Below, piece by piece: positions 10,595 through 21,391 of a stretch of 64,000 nt of DNA. The stretch's first letter is position 1, and each line of letters begins with the position of its first letter. This DNA is from Liopterus haemorrhoidalis (taxonomy: Eukaryota > Arthropoda > Insecta > Coleoptera > Dytiscidae), in NCBI GenBank assembly GCA_963971575.1, contig OZ020625.1, forward strand, positions 19,746,829-19,810,828, written 5' to 3'. The position numbers and the translations under genes were made by a program. The notes under the pieces are model-generated. The model ran no database searches, was not told the origin of the DNA, and saw nothing but the letters and a program-made list of their open reading frames with translations.

Positions 10595-10862
10595 CTGTGC
10601 AGTCTTCCTTTTCTGTTTTCACTGTGTTACTGTTATGACAGTACTCTTCCAAGGCCCCCAAACATTGTTTTTGTTCGTTTTTGCAATCCGTCAAATAAAC
10701 ACACAACTCTCTGCGAGTTTCAGAGGCAGAACTCAGTTGTGATGTGTAATTTATATATATTTGACTGTTCCGCAAGTATTGCTCACGGAATTCATAGAAA
10801 CCATCCACTTTACTGCAACATTCTGAACATATCGCTCCCTGATAGCGCAACACTGGGGAGAC
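10595..10862 (-). CDS. ZAD-ZNF gene, exon 2 (second half of ZAD)
   Basis: The acceptor CAATTATTTTCAG precedes GTCTCCCCAGTG in phase 0; the donor ACAG/GTATTG leaves phase 1. It encodes the second zinc-binding half of the ZAD domain: ICSECCSKVDGFYEFREQYL, with the Cys-x2-Cys pair at predicted residues 53 and 56 and the typical FYEFRE helix. A linker with NTVKTEKEDC follows, the first psi-K-x-E motif. ZAD domains mediate dimerisation of insect zinc-finger factors. Confidence 0.9.
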
Positions 10863-11417
10863 CTGAAAATAATTGTTAACATTGATCAGACCACTCGTCC
10901 ATCCAGTTTTTCTAGAAACGCGAGGTGGGAGTAAGTTGATAAAAAAATTATAGACGAAGTCTATCCAAAGAATCGGTTGGAAGTAGTGAAATTTTCCGGA
11001 ACAAACCAGAAGTAAGGGATATGAAGGAAAACTTCAATTTTTTAAATAGTGACATATGTCGAGTTAGGCGTCCTTGAATTGAGCTATTGGAAAGAAACAA
11101 CAATTATAGTCCGTCGAAGCAAAAAAAGTCCCTGGGTAGGCGTGCCTTAGAGCTCTCGTTCTATACAATTTATTGAGAAATGTGTAGATATTAAGTATAA
11201 AGTATACAAATAAATGTTTTAAGTTCAAAGTATAATATTTTATTTTCTCTGTGAGCACCAACATTATAACCTCTGAAAATATTCATTTACAAGCAGCAAA
11301 TTTTATCATAAAATGGATTCACATGTATTTATACACTTTTTTAATACTCGGTTATAATTCAAATATACTAAATACAGCAAGAAAACGTAAATTTGACCAA
11401 AAATTATTTATAAACCA
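10863..11417. other. Intron 1 (proximal part), nothing recognised
   Basis: AT-rich intronic sequence between exon 2 and the THAP-type remnant. Short ORFs here have no recognisable motif. Confidence 0.6.
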
Positions 11418-12229
11418 ATAGGGGAAACTTCCTAAGCCCCCTGACATCTAGTGGCGATTTGCGGAAAATACGAGTGACATTGTTTTGTTTTGTTCAATGG
11501 AGAAATACGTGTTATTTTGTTGTTTGTGTTTTATTTTTGTAAAAAATGTCAAAAAAAAACAATTCATTTTGTTGTGTGCCGCAATGTATATCGTGAATAA
11601 AGAAGACTCCCACTTAAACATTCCATAATTTTCCTAAATCGGGAACAATATCAATTGAAATGACATTTGCAGGTAGAGAGAAAATGGATCGTAAGTCTTT
11701 ATGATCCACAAATATCTCTATGGACCCAAAAACTAAAAATGGGCAAAAATCCAAGCTCATGAATGCATGTTTACTCGATGCATTTTATGCCACAAGCAAC
11801 TTTTAACTGATTTTTTACGTCCAAGAAAATACTGAAAAAAAGCACTTATTCCACTCAAAATTTGCCTAAATCATCAGTTTATGTATTAAAACGCCCTTCT
11901 ACTTCTTCAGGCAGAGATATTAATTTTTACTAATATATTTACCATATTTTTGTTGTTATTATATTGACAAGAGTCAAAAAGAATTAAAAATATAATGAAA
12001 AACTAAAAATTTCCTTGAAATTTCTTAAGAATAGTATATTATTACATATCTTGTAACTCGTAGATTACCTTAAAATAAAAAAAGCACGAAAAAGCTCGGA
12101 AAATAGTAAAAATACAACTCCTGTTCATTTTCATCATGTAAACAAATACAAGAGTAACAGCTTAATGTCACTTTCGAGTGTTCCAGCTTTGCCGCATATG
12201 GCGCTGCAATCTTAAAAAGTTTCCCCTAT
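11418..12229 (+). mobile_element. P-like (THAP) DNA transposon remnant
   Basis: Flanked by the inverted repeat ATAGGGGAAACTT (11418) and AAGTTTCCCCTAT (ending 12229), with weaker similarity continuing inward (GTGGCG...GAGTGACATT). From the ATG at 11546 the plus strand reads MSKKNNSFCCVPQC, then stops, then FHNFPKSG. This is the C-x-x-x-C and F-H-x-F-P pattern of a THAP zinc finger, the N-terminal DNA-binding domain of P-element-type transposases. Stops and loss of the rest mark it as dead. No convincing TSD was seen. Confidence 0.65.
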
Positions 12230-12709
12230 ACTATTTAGATACGTTGACAGATGGCGCCGTTTCGGTAATTATAGTCGCGAACAGTGTTGCCAACTGGCGG
12301 GAATCTCGCTTGGAATCTCGGAATTCCCGCTTTGCGGTAAAATTTAAACATTGGAGGCAAAAAGGGAAAATAAGGGCCAAATGTGGGAATTATTCTCATA
12401 CCATTTTTTAAAAACGAAACTATGTTTAAAAATGTAGGTATGTTATCAACATTAATATTGTTACTCCCACACTTCAATCGTTAAGCTGAAAGAACATTTT
12501 CTATGGTCACAGACATTAAACAAAATAAAAAGGACTCGAATTAGTGAAAATACACTCAATTCAATGTGTATTCTCCGTAGTAGTTTACAAAAAGAAAATA
12601 ACACTTGTGTAAAGTATCCCGCTGCAGATCAAAACATACAATTACATAAGAAGAGTATGCAATCCTTTCAAAATTAGCATGTATTTGTTGTTCTTTAACT
12701 AAATAATTC
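12230..12709. other. Intron 1 segment, nothing recognised
   Basis: Mixed AT-rich sequence with a moderately GC-rich stretch at 12240-12330. No gene or element ends were identified. Confidence 0.55.
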
Positions 12710-12989
12710 ATGCAATAATATATGTAATTATATTAGGTGCCGTGGCTCAGTGGTAATACGGTTGTCTATGGAGCACATTGACGCACTAGACGCTGGTTCG
12801 ATACCTCCTTCGGATTTTTATCTTCCGATATTGTGCAGACAACGCTGGGGGTCGACTAAGCCTCAAGTATTTAATACTTATAAATGAGTACCTGTTCATT
12901 CAGGTATAATAGGATTGATCGAAACGTCACACTGACCCCAACGCCTAGATAGGCGTATAGGGAACCTATTATTATTTATGCAATAATAT
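12710..12989 (+). mobile_element. tRNA-derived SINE with 12-bp TSD
   Basis: The body at 12722-12977 is flanked by identical 12-bp direct repeats ATGCAATAATAT (12710-12721 and 12978-12989). A tRNA-like head (about 12736-12810) has an A box TGGCTCAGTGG at 12743 and a B box GGTTCGATACC at 12795, 41 bp apart. A tRNA-unrelated body follows, with a 3' tail of TATTATTATT. This is the architecture of a Pol III-transcribed, LINE-mobilised SINE. It is not a functional tRNA gene: the head does not close into a credible cloverleaf. Confidence 0.88.
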
Positions 12990-13249
12990 TGAGCCATGTC
13001 AAGTTGGCCATGGATCCAGCCAGCCACTAATCAGCACGGCACGGTAAATACAGCGGACCAAATCAAGTACCAATGTTGGATAAACTGCAGGGTTTATACA
13101 GATAATGCCAATATACTCTTACAAATGCAACAAATTTAAACATAATGTATAGTATTTTTAATAAGAGGATCTGTTTTACCGTAATAAACATTTAAAAATA
13201 TCAAAATAAAAAATATTCAAAACCACTTGCCTGTAATACCTTATTATCA

Positions 13250-13545
13250 ATATTACAGGAAATATAAATGTGTCACCTTGAATTTTTTACCAGTTACGTA
13301 GATATAGCACAGAAATCGAACAAAAGTCGAATAAAAAATTTCCCGAAATTCAAAGGCGCGCAATTATTTTTTTCTTTGAAAACCACTGGTCAGCAACGTT
13401 ATTAGCAATATTACGGGAAATATAAAATGTGTCACCTTGAATTTTTTACCAGTTACGCACATATAGCATAAAAATCGAACAAAAGTCGAATGAAAATTTT
13501 TCCGATATTCAGAGGTGCGCAATTAATATTTTTCCTTCAAAACCA
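13250..13545. repeat. Two-copy tandem duplication (about 145 bp)
   Basis: The block TATTACAGGAAATATAAATG, GTCACCTTGAATTTTTTACC, AATCGAACAAAAGTCGAAT, GCGCAATTA is present twice in tandem, with substitutions and small indels, inside the fold-back element. Confidence 0.85.
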
Positions 13546-13686
13546 CGTACTTTCCGAAACAGATCGTCTAACCTCGGTTTTTATCGACAAAGACAGTGGA
13601 CGAAGCCAGTTCCACCGTTCTTTGGAATATAGTACCTATCCGTACCTATTTCATGTCGGGTCGTATTTGTAACATTTCATTTACTA

Positions 13687-13942
13687 TTGAGAACTGACAC
13701 GCTCGGATACGCAGTCTGGTGGTCAAATATTGTACTACGCGACTGTAGTACTGTTTGAAATTATTACATATGTTCTAGTGTTGATTTTTTGTTAGAAAGT
13801 CGATAGATACATTTTCATAAAATAAAAATGTACTGTGCTTAAATTAACCTGTTCCCTGTTAGCATATTGACAGCTGAATACTAGACAATTCAGCCATTTT
13901 GCCATGAATTACAGCACCGCCAACGGTAATATCACTTCTCAA
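13687..13942 (-). mobile_element. 256-bp TA-target MITE, copy 1
   Basis: Terminal inverted repeats TTGAGAACTGACA and TCACTTCTCAA. It is the inverted copy of 35490-35745, and both are exactly 256 bp. The left flank is TA and the right flank is TT, so the TSD is decayed here but intact in copy 2. Non-autonomous, probably Tc1/mariner-mobilised. It is nested in the fold-back at 13007-14244. Confidence 0.85.
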
Positions 13943-14244
13943 TTCTTCATAAATGGTAAAAAGTTCAGAGCTTCACATTGTTTAATTCTAGCGATATTGT
14001 TAAGTTTAGGTTGCTAACGAGTGGTTTCGAGAGAAAAAAAATAATTGCGCACCTCTGACTATTGAGAAAATTTTCGTTTAGCCATCATTCGTTTCCTGTA
14101 CCTCTTCTTCATGAATGCTAAAAAGTTCAGACTTCAACATAATTTAATTCTATAAAAAGCAAAGATTTTATTCAACAGCGTTACTTGATTTGGTCCGCTG
14201 TAATATCTTGTCCGTGCCGATTAGTTGCTGGCTCGATCCATTGC

Positions 14245-14639
14245 ATTATACAGAGCGGTCATAATTTCTTGTCAGTTATGCAATAGTTGACAGAAACATT
14301 TTGTTATCAAATTTATTTCCAAGGACATGCACACATAGACGTAGATTAGATTTTTATATTGGGTTATGTATGTGCAATGGGTTGCCTAATATTGCAATAT
14401 CAACAACATATCAACAACAAATAATAACAACAACAATAATAACGAAAAAACAATAATATATCTTAACAAAAACCAATTAATTATGAAATGAACACTACTT
14501 TTTCTCTACACGCCAATGAGTTAACGAACAACATGAAGTTATCAATACAATATCGTTACTGATTGGTTCTTTGTTAAATTGGAATTTTTAGATATGAGAT
14601 AGAATACAGTTTTGGGTAAAAGTGCACTTTAGCTATTTT
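14245..14639. other. Intron 1 segment, nothing recognised
   Basis: AT-rich sequence with short AAC/AAT-type simple repeats around 14400-14450. No gene or element ends were identified. Confidence 0.55.
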
Positions 14640-15263
14640 CTACTACGCATGCGCCAAATGTGTTCATTTGTTCTGACGAAACAGGTACATCGTTGCCAAA
14701 TGTGATTTTGAATGTAGATAGACGGCGACAGAGTGCAAAATAATTTACGAATATACCCGATTACGAATGTATTTGTCTTTTATTTTAAAATATTTGAACC
14801 CTAATATATATGCTCATAATATATTTCCAGAAAGATTGTTCTAAATATTAAGTTTTCAATTTTATACCGGTAATATTGATTTTAATTTTAAGTTATAAAT
14901 CCAACAACAGTATCATGTTTCTTTTATTTTCAAATTTTATATTCAAATTTGTGTTTTAAAATTGTAATAACAAATTATAAAACATGTTTTTTTCTAGATA
15001 ATTTATTTTCTTATAACTTTGTATAATGTTTTTGGAAAATACATAGAAACTTTAAAATAGAGTATAAATTTTCATAACGCTTAGTACAACGTTTCCCCAC
15101 CACTTTAGCTGCGCTAGATCCCGTTTTCATTTTAAACCATCTAAACAACGCTTCCCCGCCATTTTAGCTGTGCGTGATTCCATTTTCATTTTGAATCATC
15201 ATTTGGCAACGATGTACCTATTTCGTCAGGGCAAATAAACACATTCGGCGCATGCGTAGTTTA
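14640..15263. mobile_element. TIR element next to the exon 1 donor
   Basis: About 75-bp terminal inverted repeats: CTACGCATGCGCCAAATGTG at the left and CACATTCGGCGCATGCGTAG at the right, with GGTACATCGTTGCCAAATG inside both arms. About 620 bp, AT-rich interior, no transposase. Its right end lies about 33 bp from the splice donor of ZAD exon 1. Confidence 0.75.
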
Positions 15264-15724
15264 CCAGCATATATTATAAAAGAATATTTTCTTACCATTT
15301 CCGGAAATATTAATTGTAACCTGGAATAGTAGTTTACATTAACACTTTTGTTGAAAAGTTTAAGTAATTGCTTCTCATGTTTGAGACAGATACAACAAAT
15401 ATCGCTTAAAAAACACATTGTATTGCAGATTCTTCCAATAATTTAATACAACCACATGTTTTATTAATATATATTCGATATGTAACAGTCCGTGCGGATT
15501 CTAAAGTTCTTTTTAGACCGGAATCTCGTGTACTAGACTGGTGAAGAGTTCGACTGCAGCTCTACAGCGGATGCACGCGTGATTAATTTGAGCGATACAT
15601 TTAGAACCAAAATATATCGTTCAATTTATTTTATCAATGTTAATTATTTCATTGTACAATAAACATTATTAATAATAAATAACCAATAAACAAAAAATTG
15701 CAAAAAAAAGTTAATACTAAACAT
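15264..15724. repeat. Segmental duplication unit, copy A (ZAD exon 1 and upstream DNA)
   Basis: Exon 1 and about 300 bp upstream, including TAACAGTCCGTGCGGATT and CGTGTACTAGACT, match 36975-37870 in the same orientation and order, interrupted there by a 442-bp hAT-like insertion. In both places the unit runs straight into the S-type satellite. Confidence 0.88.
15296..15418 (-). CDS. ZAD-ZNF gene, exon 1 (start and first half of ZAD)
   Basis: The ATG at 15418 gives MCFLSDICCICLKHEKQLLK, then FPEM at the exon end; the donor ATG/GTAAGA is at 15295 in phase 0. It supplies the first Cys pair of the ZAD (C8-x2-C11) and the helix leading to the P-x-x-V/M position. Exon 2 starts in phase 0 and continues exactly with the second half of a ZAD. 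The duplicate at 37012-37134 keeps C8 and C11 but not the neighbouring Cys 9, supporting this choice of ligands. The start is the first ATG; a longer 5' exon cannot be excluded. Confidence 0.88.
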
Positions 15725-16330
15725 TAATAAGAAAATAAAGTGAAAAGCAAAGAAAATGCGTCACTTTAATTTTTAAAATGAAGAAAATAAAGTGAAAAGA
15801 AAAAATGCGTCACTTTAATTTTTAAAATGAAGAAAATAAAGTGAAAAGCAAAAAAATGCTTGTCACTTTTATTTTTAAATAAACAATAAACAAAAATTTG
15901 CAAAAAAAAGTTAATACTAAACATTTCCAAGAAAATAAAGTGAAAAGCAAAGAAATGCGTCATTTTTATTTTTAAATAAACAATAACCAAAAAATTGCAA
16001 AAAAAGTTAATATTAAACATTAACAAAATAAAGTGAAAATCAAAGAAAATGAATCACTTTTATTTTTAAAATGAAGAAAATAAAATGAATAGCAAACAAA
16101 ATGCGTCACTTTAATTTTTAAAATGAAGAAAATAAAGTGAAAAGCAAAGAAAATGCGCCACTATTATTTTTAAAATGAAGAAACTAAAGTGAAAAGCAAA
16201 AAAAAAGCGAAAAAAATGCGTCACTTTAACTTTTAAAATGAAGAAAATAAAGTGAAAAGCTAACAAAATGTGTCACTTTTATTTTTAAATACACAATAAA
16301 CAAAAACTTGCAAAAAAAAAAGTTAATACT
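15725..16330. repeat. Satellite array S2
   Basis: Tandem copies of the S1 unit mixed with a longer variant carrying AAATAAACAATAAACAAAAA and AAGTTAATACTAAACATT. The array ends at GTTAATACT, directly against the gypsy LTR at 16331. Confidence 0.92.
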
Positions 16331-16490
16331 TGTAATAAACTTATTAAAATCACTGTAATTTATTTGTCAGAATATAAATCACTACAATAGTTAATCTTAC
16401 AGCGTCACTTGCCATGACTCTTACACAGTCTCGCTGACAATCTCACAATGTTGCCAACTGCAAAATATTTTACAACAAGGGTTTATTACA
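16331..16490 (-). repeat. Ty3/gypsy 3' LTR
   Basis: A 160-bp repeat starting TGTAATAAAC and ending TTTATTACA, about 90% or more identical to 20294-20454. It is the 3' LTR for the minus-strand element. The flanks of the two LTRs (TACT and GGAG) do not form a TSD. Confidence 0.9.
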
Positions 16491-16577
16491 CTCGGCCATT
16501 CTGCCGGGTTAATGACCTCATTAACATTGTACAATCATACAAGAAAATAACTTAACTTAGTGTTCCATTAGTCTACA

Positions 16578-17230
16578 TTAGTGTTCATAGTCTTTCAAGT
16601 ACGTCGGTACTTGATGACTCCGCGTCGTCTGCGTTTTTGCACTCGCGATTTTGTCACTAGCACTTGCACTGACACTAGCACTGCCACTATCTGGATCGCT
16701 GCTGGATGGATCTCGTTCTGGTGCCTGCTGGTCGGTGCCGTTATCTTGGGTATCATCTGGATCTGTGTCTGTGTCGGAATCTTCTGATTTAATGTGATTT
16801 CTATATCGCTTAATTTGACTGATATGCGCGGTCGTGGTAAAGTGTCTTTCCCCCACCCCATCGATGGAACTAACCCGGTACGCATCGCTTGGGAGAACTT
16901 GCATAACAATGTAAGGCCCCTTATACCGACCTTGTGTTTTCGTTGGTTGCCCTGTATAATCTTTGGCTCCTTTTATAAAGACTATATCGCCGATTTCTAA
17001 TTGTTCAGGTTCGTACCGCTTTGAATCATAATACCGTTTGGACCTGGCTTGCTGCTCAGCCATATTCTTGCGAATCTCATTCCGAATTTCCTCCGGGAAC
17101 TGACGTTCCTTCGTCTCCGAGGTTAAACCGATTAACTCATATGCCGCGTTGTCGAACACCGACTGATATCCATACAAAGCCTCGAATGGTGACTTCTTGG
17201 TATATTTGTTAATACCATTATTTAAGTACC
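16578..17230 (-). pseudogene. Gypsy integrase C-terminal fragment
   Basis: Reads from YLNNGINKYTKKSPFEALYG through a positively charged stretch, then GDIVFIKG...GRYKGPYIVMQV (the integrase C-terminal SH3-like region), and an acidic/Ser-rich tail ending near 16578. A deletion joins it to RNase H at about 17240, removing the catalytic core. Confidence 0.85.
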
Positions 17231-17246
17231 TCTCAACTAGTGGTAA

Positions 17247-20036
17247 CTACACGTCCCACTGCTCTTCATCTTCATCCGCTTGCAACAATATTGCTCCGAT
17301 CCCCAGGCTGCTTGCGTCAGTATGCACTTCCGTATGTGCTGCTTCCGTGTTAAATAACCTCAACACTGGTTTTGAGCATAAAGCTTCCTTCAAATCATTA
17401 AACGAAAAATTTGCTGTATCACTCCAAATGAATTTTTCATTTTTTCTGGTTAAATCAGTAATTGGCTTTGCACGTACCGCAAAGTTTGATATAAAGCGTC
17501 TAAAATAGCTAGCTAAGCCTAAAAATCTCCGCGCTTCATGTACATTTTTCGGTGGTGGGAATTCTTGGATCGCACCGATCTTAAAATCGCCTGGTGTGAT
17601 ACCTGCTTCTGAGAGTGTAAATCCTAGATAGTCTACTTGTGACATTCCAAATTTACATGTCTGTATCTTAAGCGTGAGTTTCGCTTTCTGAAAGGCTTCG
17701 AAAACTCTTCTGAGCTTATTCAACATCTCTGACCAATTCTTTGCCGCAACAAGCACGTCATCTAAGTACCAAATTGCGGTTTCGCGTCCTAAAGGTCCTA
17801 AGACGAGAGACATTAACCTGCTGAATTCATACGGAGCATTCGTTAGCCCGAACATCATTCTGTTAAATTGTCCCGTGGTGTCGTTTGTTATGAACGCGCT
17901 CTTTTGTTTTGCCCGTTCAGTTAGGGGCACCTGCAAATAAGCATTGCCTAAATCTAAGCTGGTAAATAATTTACAACCTCTCAGACCTTCAAATTGTTCT
18001 TCGACTGTTGGAATTGGGAAATTCATCTTAACCGTCTGTGCGTTAAGTGCTCGGTAATACATTACTACTCGCGGTTCACCAGACTTTTTCCGAACTAATA
18101 GACAGAGAGACGCGTAAGGCGATCTTGTCTCAGATACAATACCGTGTTTCTTCCACTCGGCTACTAGTTCTTTTATTGTTTCGCGCTCTGCTATACTGGA
18201 CTTATAGGGTTTTCTGCGCACTGGTACATCATTGTCTAGTGTATCCATTTCGACTAAATCAGTACAACCTAACTCTTTCAGATTGAATGCAAAACAATCT
18301 CTGTATTCATTACACAGCGTGAGAAGTCGCTCTTGATCATTTTCATTTACATTCTGTGCATTTACTTTTAGCTGTTCCAGCCGGGCTGGTTCACATTTTG
18401 ACTCATCCACCTTAAGTATTTCAGCGGATTTCAAGTAACCAATCGCCTCGTCGTTCCTAATCGTGCAATTCTGTGGTCCAATGTTGACTATTGGCATAAT
18501 TAGCTCTTTGTCGTCTACGGCACAGCTAATTAAATCAACTTTTCCAGCCAACAATTCACAGTCTTCTTTTGCTACGACGTTGATTCGAGCCGATTTTTCC
18601 TGGACTTTCATATCTACAAATGGAAAATCTGTGCGATAACCAAATACTAATTTGTCGTCCAGCTTGACATACGCTATATCTGGTTTTTCTATAAACGGAC
18701 GTCCTACCAAAACGTCTGTGATTTGCGTCGAGTCCGCTACCATATAAAGTTCCGTATCCGCGCTAACGTCATCTATCGTTATTCGCGCTCGTACTAATCC
18801 AAGCACCGTAACCGCTGTACTCTTCGAGCCGCCGAAACCATATAATTTCTTTTCGCTAGGTTCCTCCATCAAATTGCATCTAGCCGCCGCAGATTCTGTG
18901 ATTGTATTTACCGACGATCCGGGATCTATTTGCGCAGTTACCTGCATTTTATTTACTAACACTTCACGCAAAAACTTTTCAATTCCCTCGCGTTGAGTAG
19001 TTTCTTCGATCTGCATCACCGCTGACCTATTCTGCGGACAATCCCTTTTATAATGACCCTTTTCTTTACATTTAAAGCAAGGTAAATCCTTTACCGGAAC
19101 GGTACAGGCAATCGCTGCGTGCCCTGCTTCCCTGCATTTAAAACAACGCTTTTGTTTGTTTGATAAAACATTTTCTTTCGGACTCGTGTCTCTTGCAAGT
19201 TCGTTTCTCGCTGTTTCCCTGGTTCCTACCCGGTTCTTTGGCTTTACTGTTGAGTGTACAGGCATAACATTCATTTTATCGTTCGTTTTCTCCCGATTAA
19301 TACGATCTAGGACAAGTAAGTCGTCGACCAATTCGTCGACATCCGCATGTGACTTGACTAATAACCCATTCGCGTTGTCCGCGCTGGTTAACCCTACGAT
19401 TATCTGTTCTTTTATTTCGGAAAACGGCATATTCAACGCTTTACATAGCCAATATTTCTCGTGAACGTACGAATTAGGCGTTTCGTCGTCGCGTTGCTTT
19501 CTTTTACGCATAGTGTTCCATTTTTCCGCAAGACTCACTGGTGTTAGAAAAGTACGACGGAAAGCAAGTTCGAAATCTTTGAACGTCTTAATTTGCTCCC
19601 TACGCGCTGCGTACCAAGATTTAGCCCCACCTCGTAGATTAATCCGCGCTACCTCTACAACATACGAATCGGCCCAGTTATTCATAACCGCAGCTGATTT
19701 CAACTGTTCTAGCCAATCCTTGGCTTCAACATACGATTCGTCACCGTTGAATTTACTAATAATATCAGTCAAATTTGCATGCTGAGTAATCACATTTGAT
19801 CCTGCGGCCATAGTTTCTCTATCTCGCTGGATCATATTTAACATTTGTTGCATTTGCGCCAACAGAGTTGACACAACAGCGCCATCTCCTACCTGAACTG
19901 TAGTTCCGCTACCTGCCACCACTGTAGATCCCGCTGACAACTGCTGTCCGCTTACCGACCGTGTAGTTTGGATTCCGTCCACCGTAGCTGGCTGCGCGCT
20001 GCTATCCGCTGACATGTCGAGAACGCTGTCTTCCAT
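17247..20036 (-). pseudogene. Gypsy gag-pol open reading frame, truncated
   Basis: From the ATG at 20036 (MEDSVLDMS), the order is: gag with a retrotransposon capsid-like region, two CCHC zinc knuckles (CFKCREAGHAAIAC and CFKCKEKGHYKRDC), a retropepsin region (AQIDPGSSVN, where D-T/S-G would be usual, so the motif is altered), and RT. RT has VVMYYRALN, where Asp is normally found instead of the first Tyr, and YLDD. RNase H begins (HTDASSLGIGAILL) and the frame stops at 17247. The frame is long and open but the element is incomplete. Confidence 0.9.
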
Positions 20037-20293
20037 TTTCCCGCCTGAATATGCCTCCAACCTCCAAATGCTGACACCACACCAACGGTTTTCCAAAGTC
20101 TTCCACCTGTTCAATACCCGAACTAAGAAGCACTTTATCACCGCTCTATGCGTTAAAATTGTTACCGACAGTATTTTAGGTGATATTCGCGGCTCACAAT
20201 GGTGCAACACGTTTTCACAATACTTTCAACATACACTGTCAGTTATTATAGCCTTCCGCGTGAACATAGATATGCTTATCCCACTTCTGAATA

Positions 20294-20454
20294 TGTAATA
20301 AACCTATTAAAATCACTGTAATTTATTTGTCAGAATATAAATCACTACAATAGTTAATCTTACAGCGTCACTTGCCATGACTCTTACACCGACTCGCTAA
20401 CAACCTCACAATGTTGCCAACTGCTAAATATTTTTACAATGAGGATTTATTACA
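20294..20454 (-). repeat. Ty3/gypsy 5' LTR
   Basis: 161-bp partner of 16331-16490, TGTAATAAAC...TTATTACA. Its outer end touches the terminal inverted repeat of the element at 20455 without a gap. Confidence 0.9.
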
Positions 20455-20649
20455 GGAGCAACATACATGTTTCACATATAATGTTAATGAAGTGAGTTAT
20501 TTCATTTGCAACATAGCAAATTATGAAAGCAAGCTTATATCCATGGCAACAGATATGCAATGGTGAATAGATATAATAGTTATTTGACATGATAAAGTTC
20601 CTAGACGGCTAAAAAATAGTAAATTACGGCTAAAAAATAGTAAAAAATA

Positions 20650-21226
20650 CAGACGATTCCGCTTAATTGGGCCACCGCTTAATTGGGGCAGCCGCTTATT
20701 TGGGCCAAATCTCAAAGAACAGAAACCAAACCAAGGAACCAACAGTAAATTTACATGTTTAATTGGGACAACATTCCGCTTAATTGGGACAGTAAATTTA
20801 AGATCGCAGTACATATTATGTTACACATATTCTCAAGAAAAAATATGTACAAAGAATTTAATATTACAGCGTTATTTTATGCAGGAAGGAAATGAAGGGA
20901 GCCGCACTGAATAACTGTGCTGATTTTGTAGAAGTGAAATGTTACAAAAACAAAAGACAGACTACACTTGACGCATTTTTGCAATGAATTAAGTTGTATG
21001 TACCTATTTATTATTTTATTTTGGAATTTATTATTACTTTTTCTTAAAAGTTTATATTTTTAGGTTATATGTAATTTATAGTTTTGTCCAAGAGTTTATA
21101 AAGTAAAATTATTGAAAGAAAAATATGCATTGTTTAATTTTATGTGAAATTTGCTTAGTTGGGGCAGCCGTTAATTGGGCCAAAATGCCTAAGTCCCGAG
21201 GTGACCCAATTAAGCGAAATCGACTG
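20650..21226 (+). mobile_element. Tigger/pogo-type DNA transposon, internally deleted
   Basis: Inserted at TA: TA (20648-20649) then CAGACGATTCCGCTTAATTG; the right end CAATTAAGCGAAATCGACTG is followed by TA (21227-21228). The termini share the CGCTTAATTGGG repeats typical of pogo/Tigger ends. A short frame at 20886-20989 resembles the pogo transposase C-terminus. Confidence 0.85.
20886..20989 (+). pseudogene. Pogo/Tigger transposase C-terminal remnant
   Basis: An open stretch beginning about MKGAALNNCADF and ending KNKRQTTLDAFLQ-stop resembles the conserved (K/R)Q-x-T/S-L-x-D-F C-terminus of pogo/Tigger transposases. All catalytic parts are missing. Confidence 0.6.
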
Positions 21227-21391
21227 TACATCCAAACAAAAATAATAATGTTTAGTAGCTAAGTTCAAATGATATTTAAAAAAATAATATTTTGTCTTTT
21301 CTATGGATACGGTAAGCATTTGTTTTATGGCTATGTTGTTTTTGAAATAACTCACTTCATTAACATTATATGTGAAACATGTATGTTGCTC

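Larger units (their letters stand above)
13007..14244. mobile_element. Large inverted-repeat (fold-back) element
   Basis: Terminal arms pair: CAGCGGACCAAATCAAGTA at about 13050-13070 is reverse-complementary to TACTTGATTTGGTCCGCTG at about 14181-14200, within arms of about 70 bp. A second inner pair of arms (about 13480-13550 and 14025-14095, sharing AGAGGTGCGCAATTA) folds inside. It contains the tandem duplication at 13250-13545 and the MITE at 13687-13942. No transposase was recognised. Confidence 0.7.
16491..20293 (-). mobile_element. Ty3/gypsy retrotransposon body, internally deleted
   Basis: Internal region of an LTR retrotransposon read on the minus strand: gag, protease, RT and a truncated RNase H at 20036-17247, then only the C-terminal part of integrase at 17230-16578. 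The integrase zinc-binding domain and catalytic core are deleted. The sequence just inside the 5' LTR (CAGAAGTGGGAT) is a leader typical of this group. Two CCHC knuckles in gag suggest a Mag-like lineage. Confidence 0.88.
20455..21391. mobile_element. DNA element with about 49-bp TIRs, hosting a pogo insertion
   Basis: The left end GGAGCAACATACATGTTTCA and right end TGAAACATGTATGTTGCTCC are perfect inverted repeats, extending to about 49 bp (through TAATGAAGTGAGTTATTTCA). The remaining interior is about 360 bp of AT-rich sequence, split by the Tigger-like element at 20650-21226. No transposase of its own was recognised. TTA follows the right end; the left flank is the LTR end, so the TSD cannot be read. 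Confidence 0.85.

Noticed and set aside
12736..12810. tRNA gene
   Set aside because: A and B boxes are present, but no good cloverleaf forms and it is the head of a longer TSD-flanked repeat; called a SINE.
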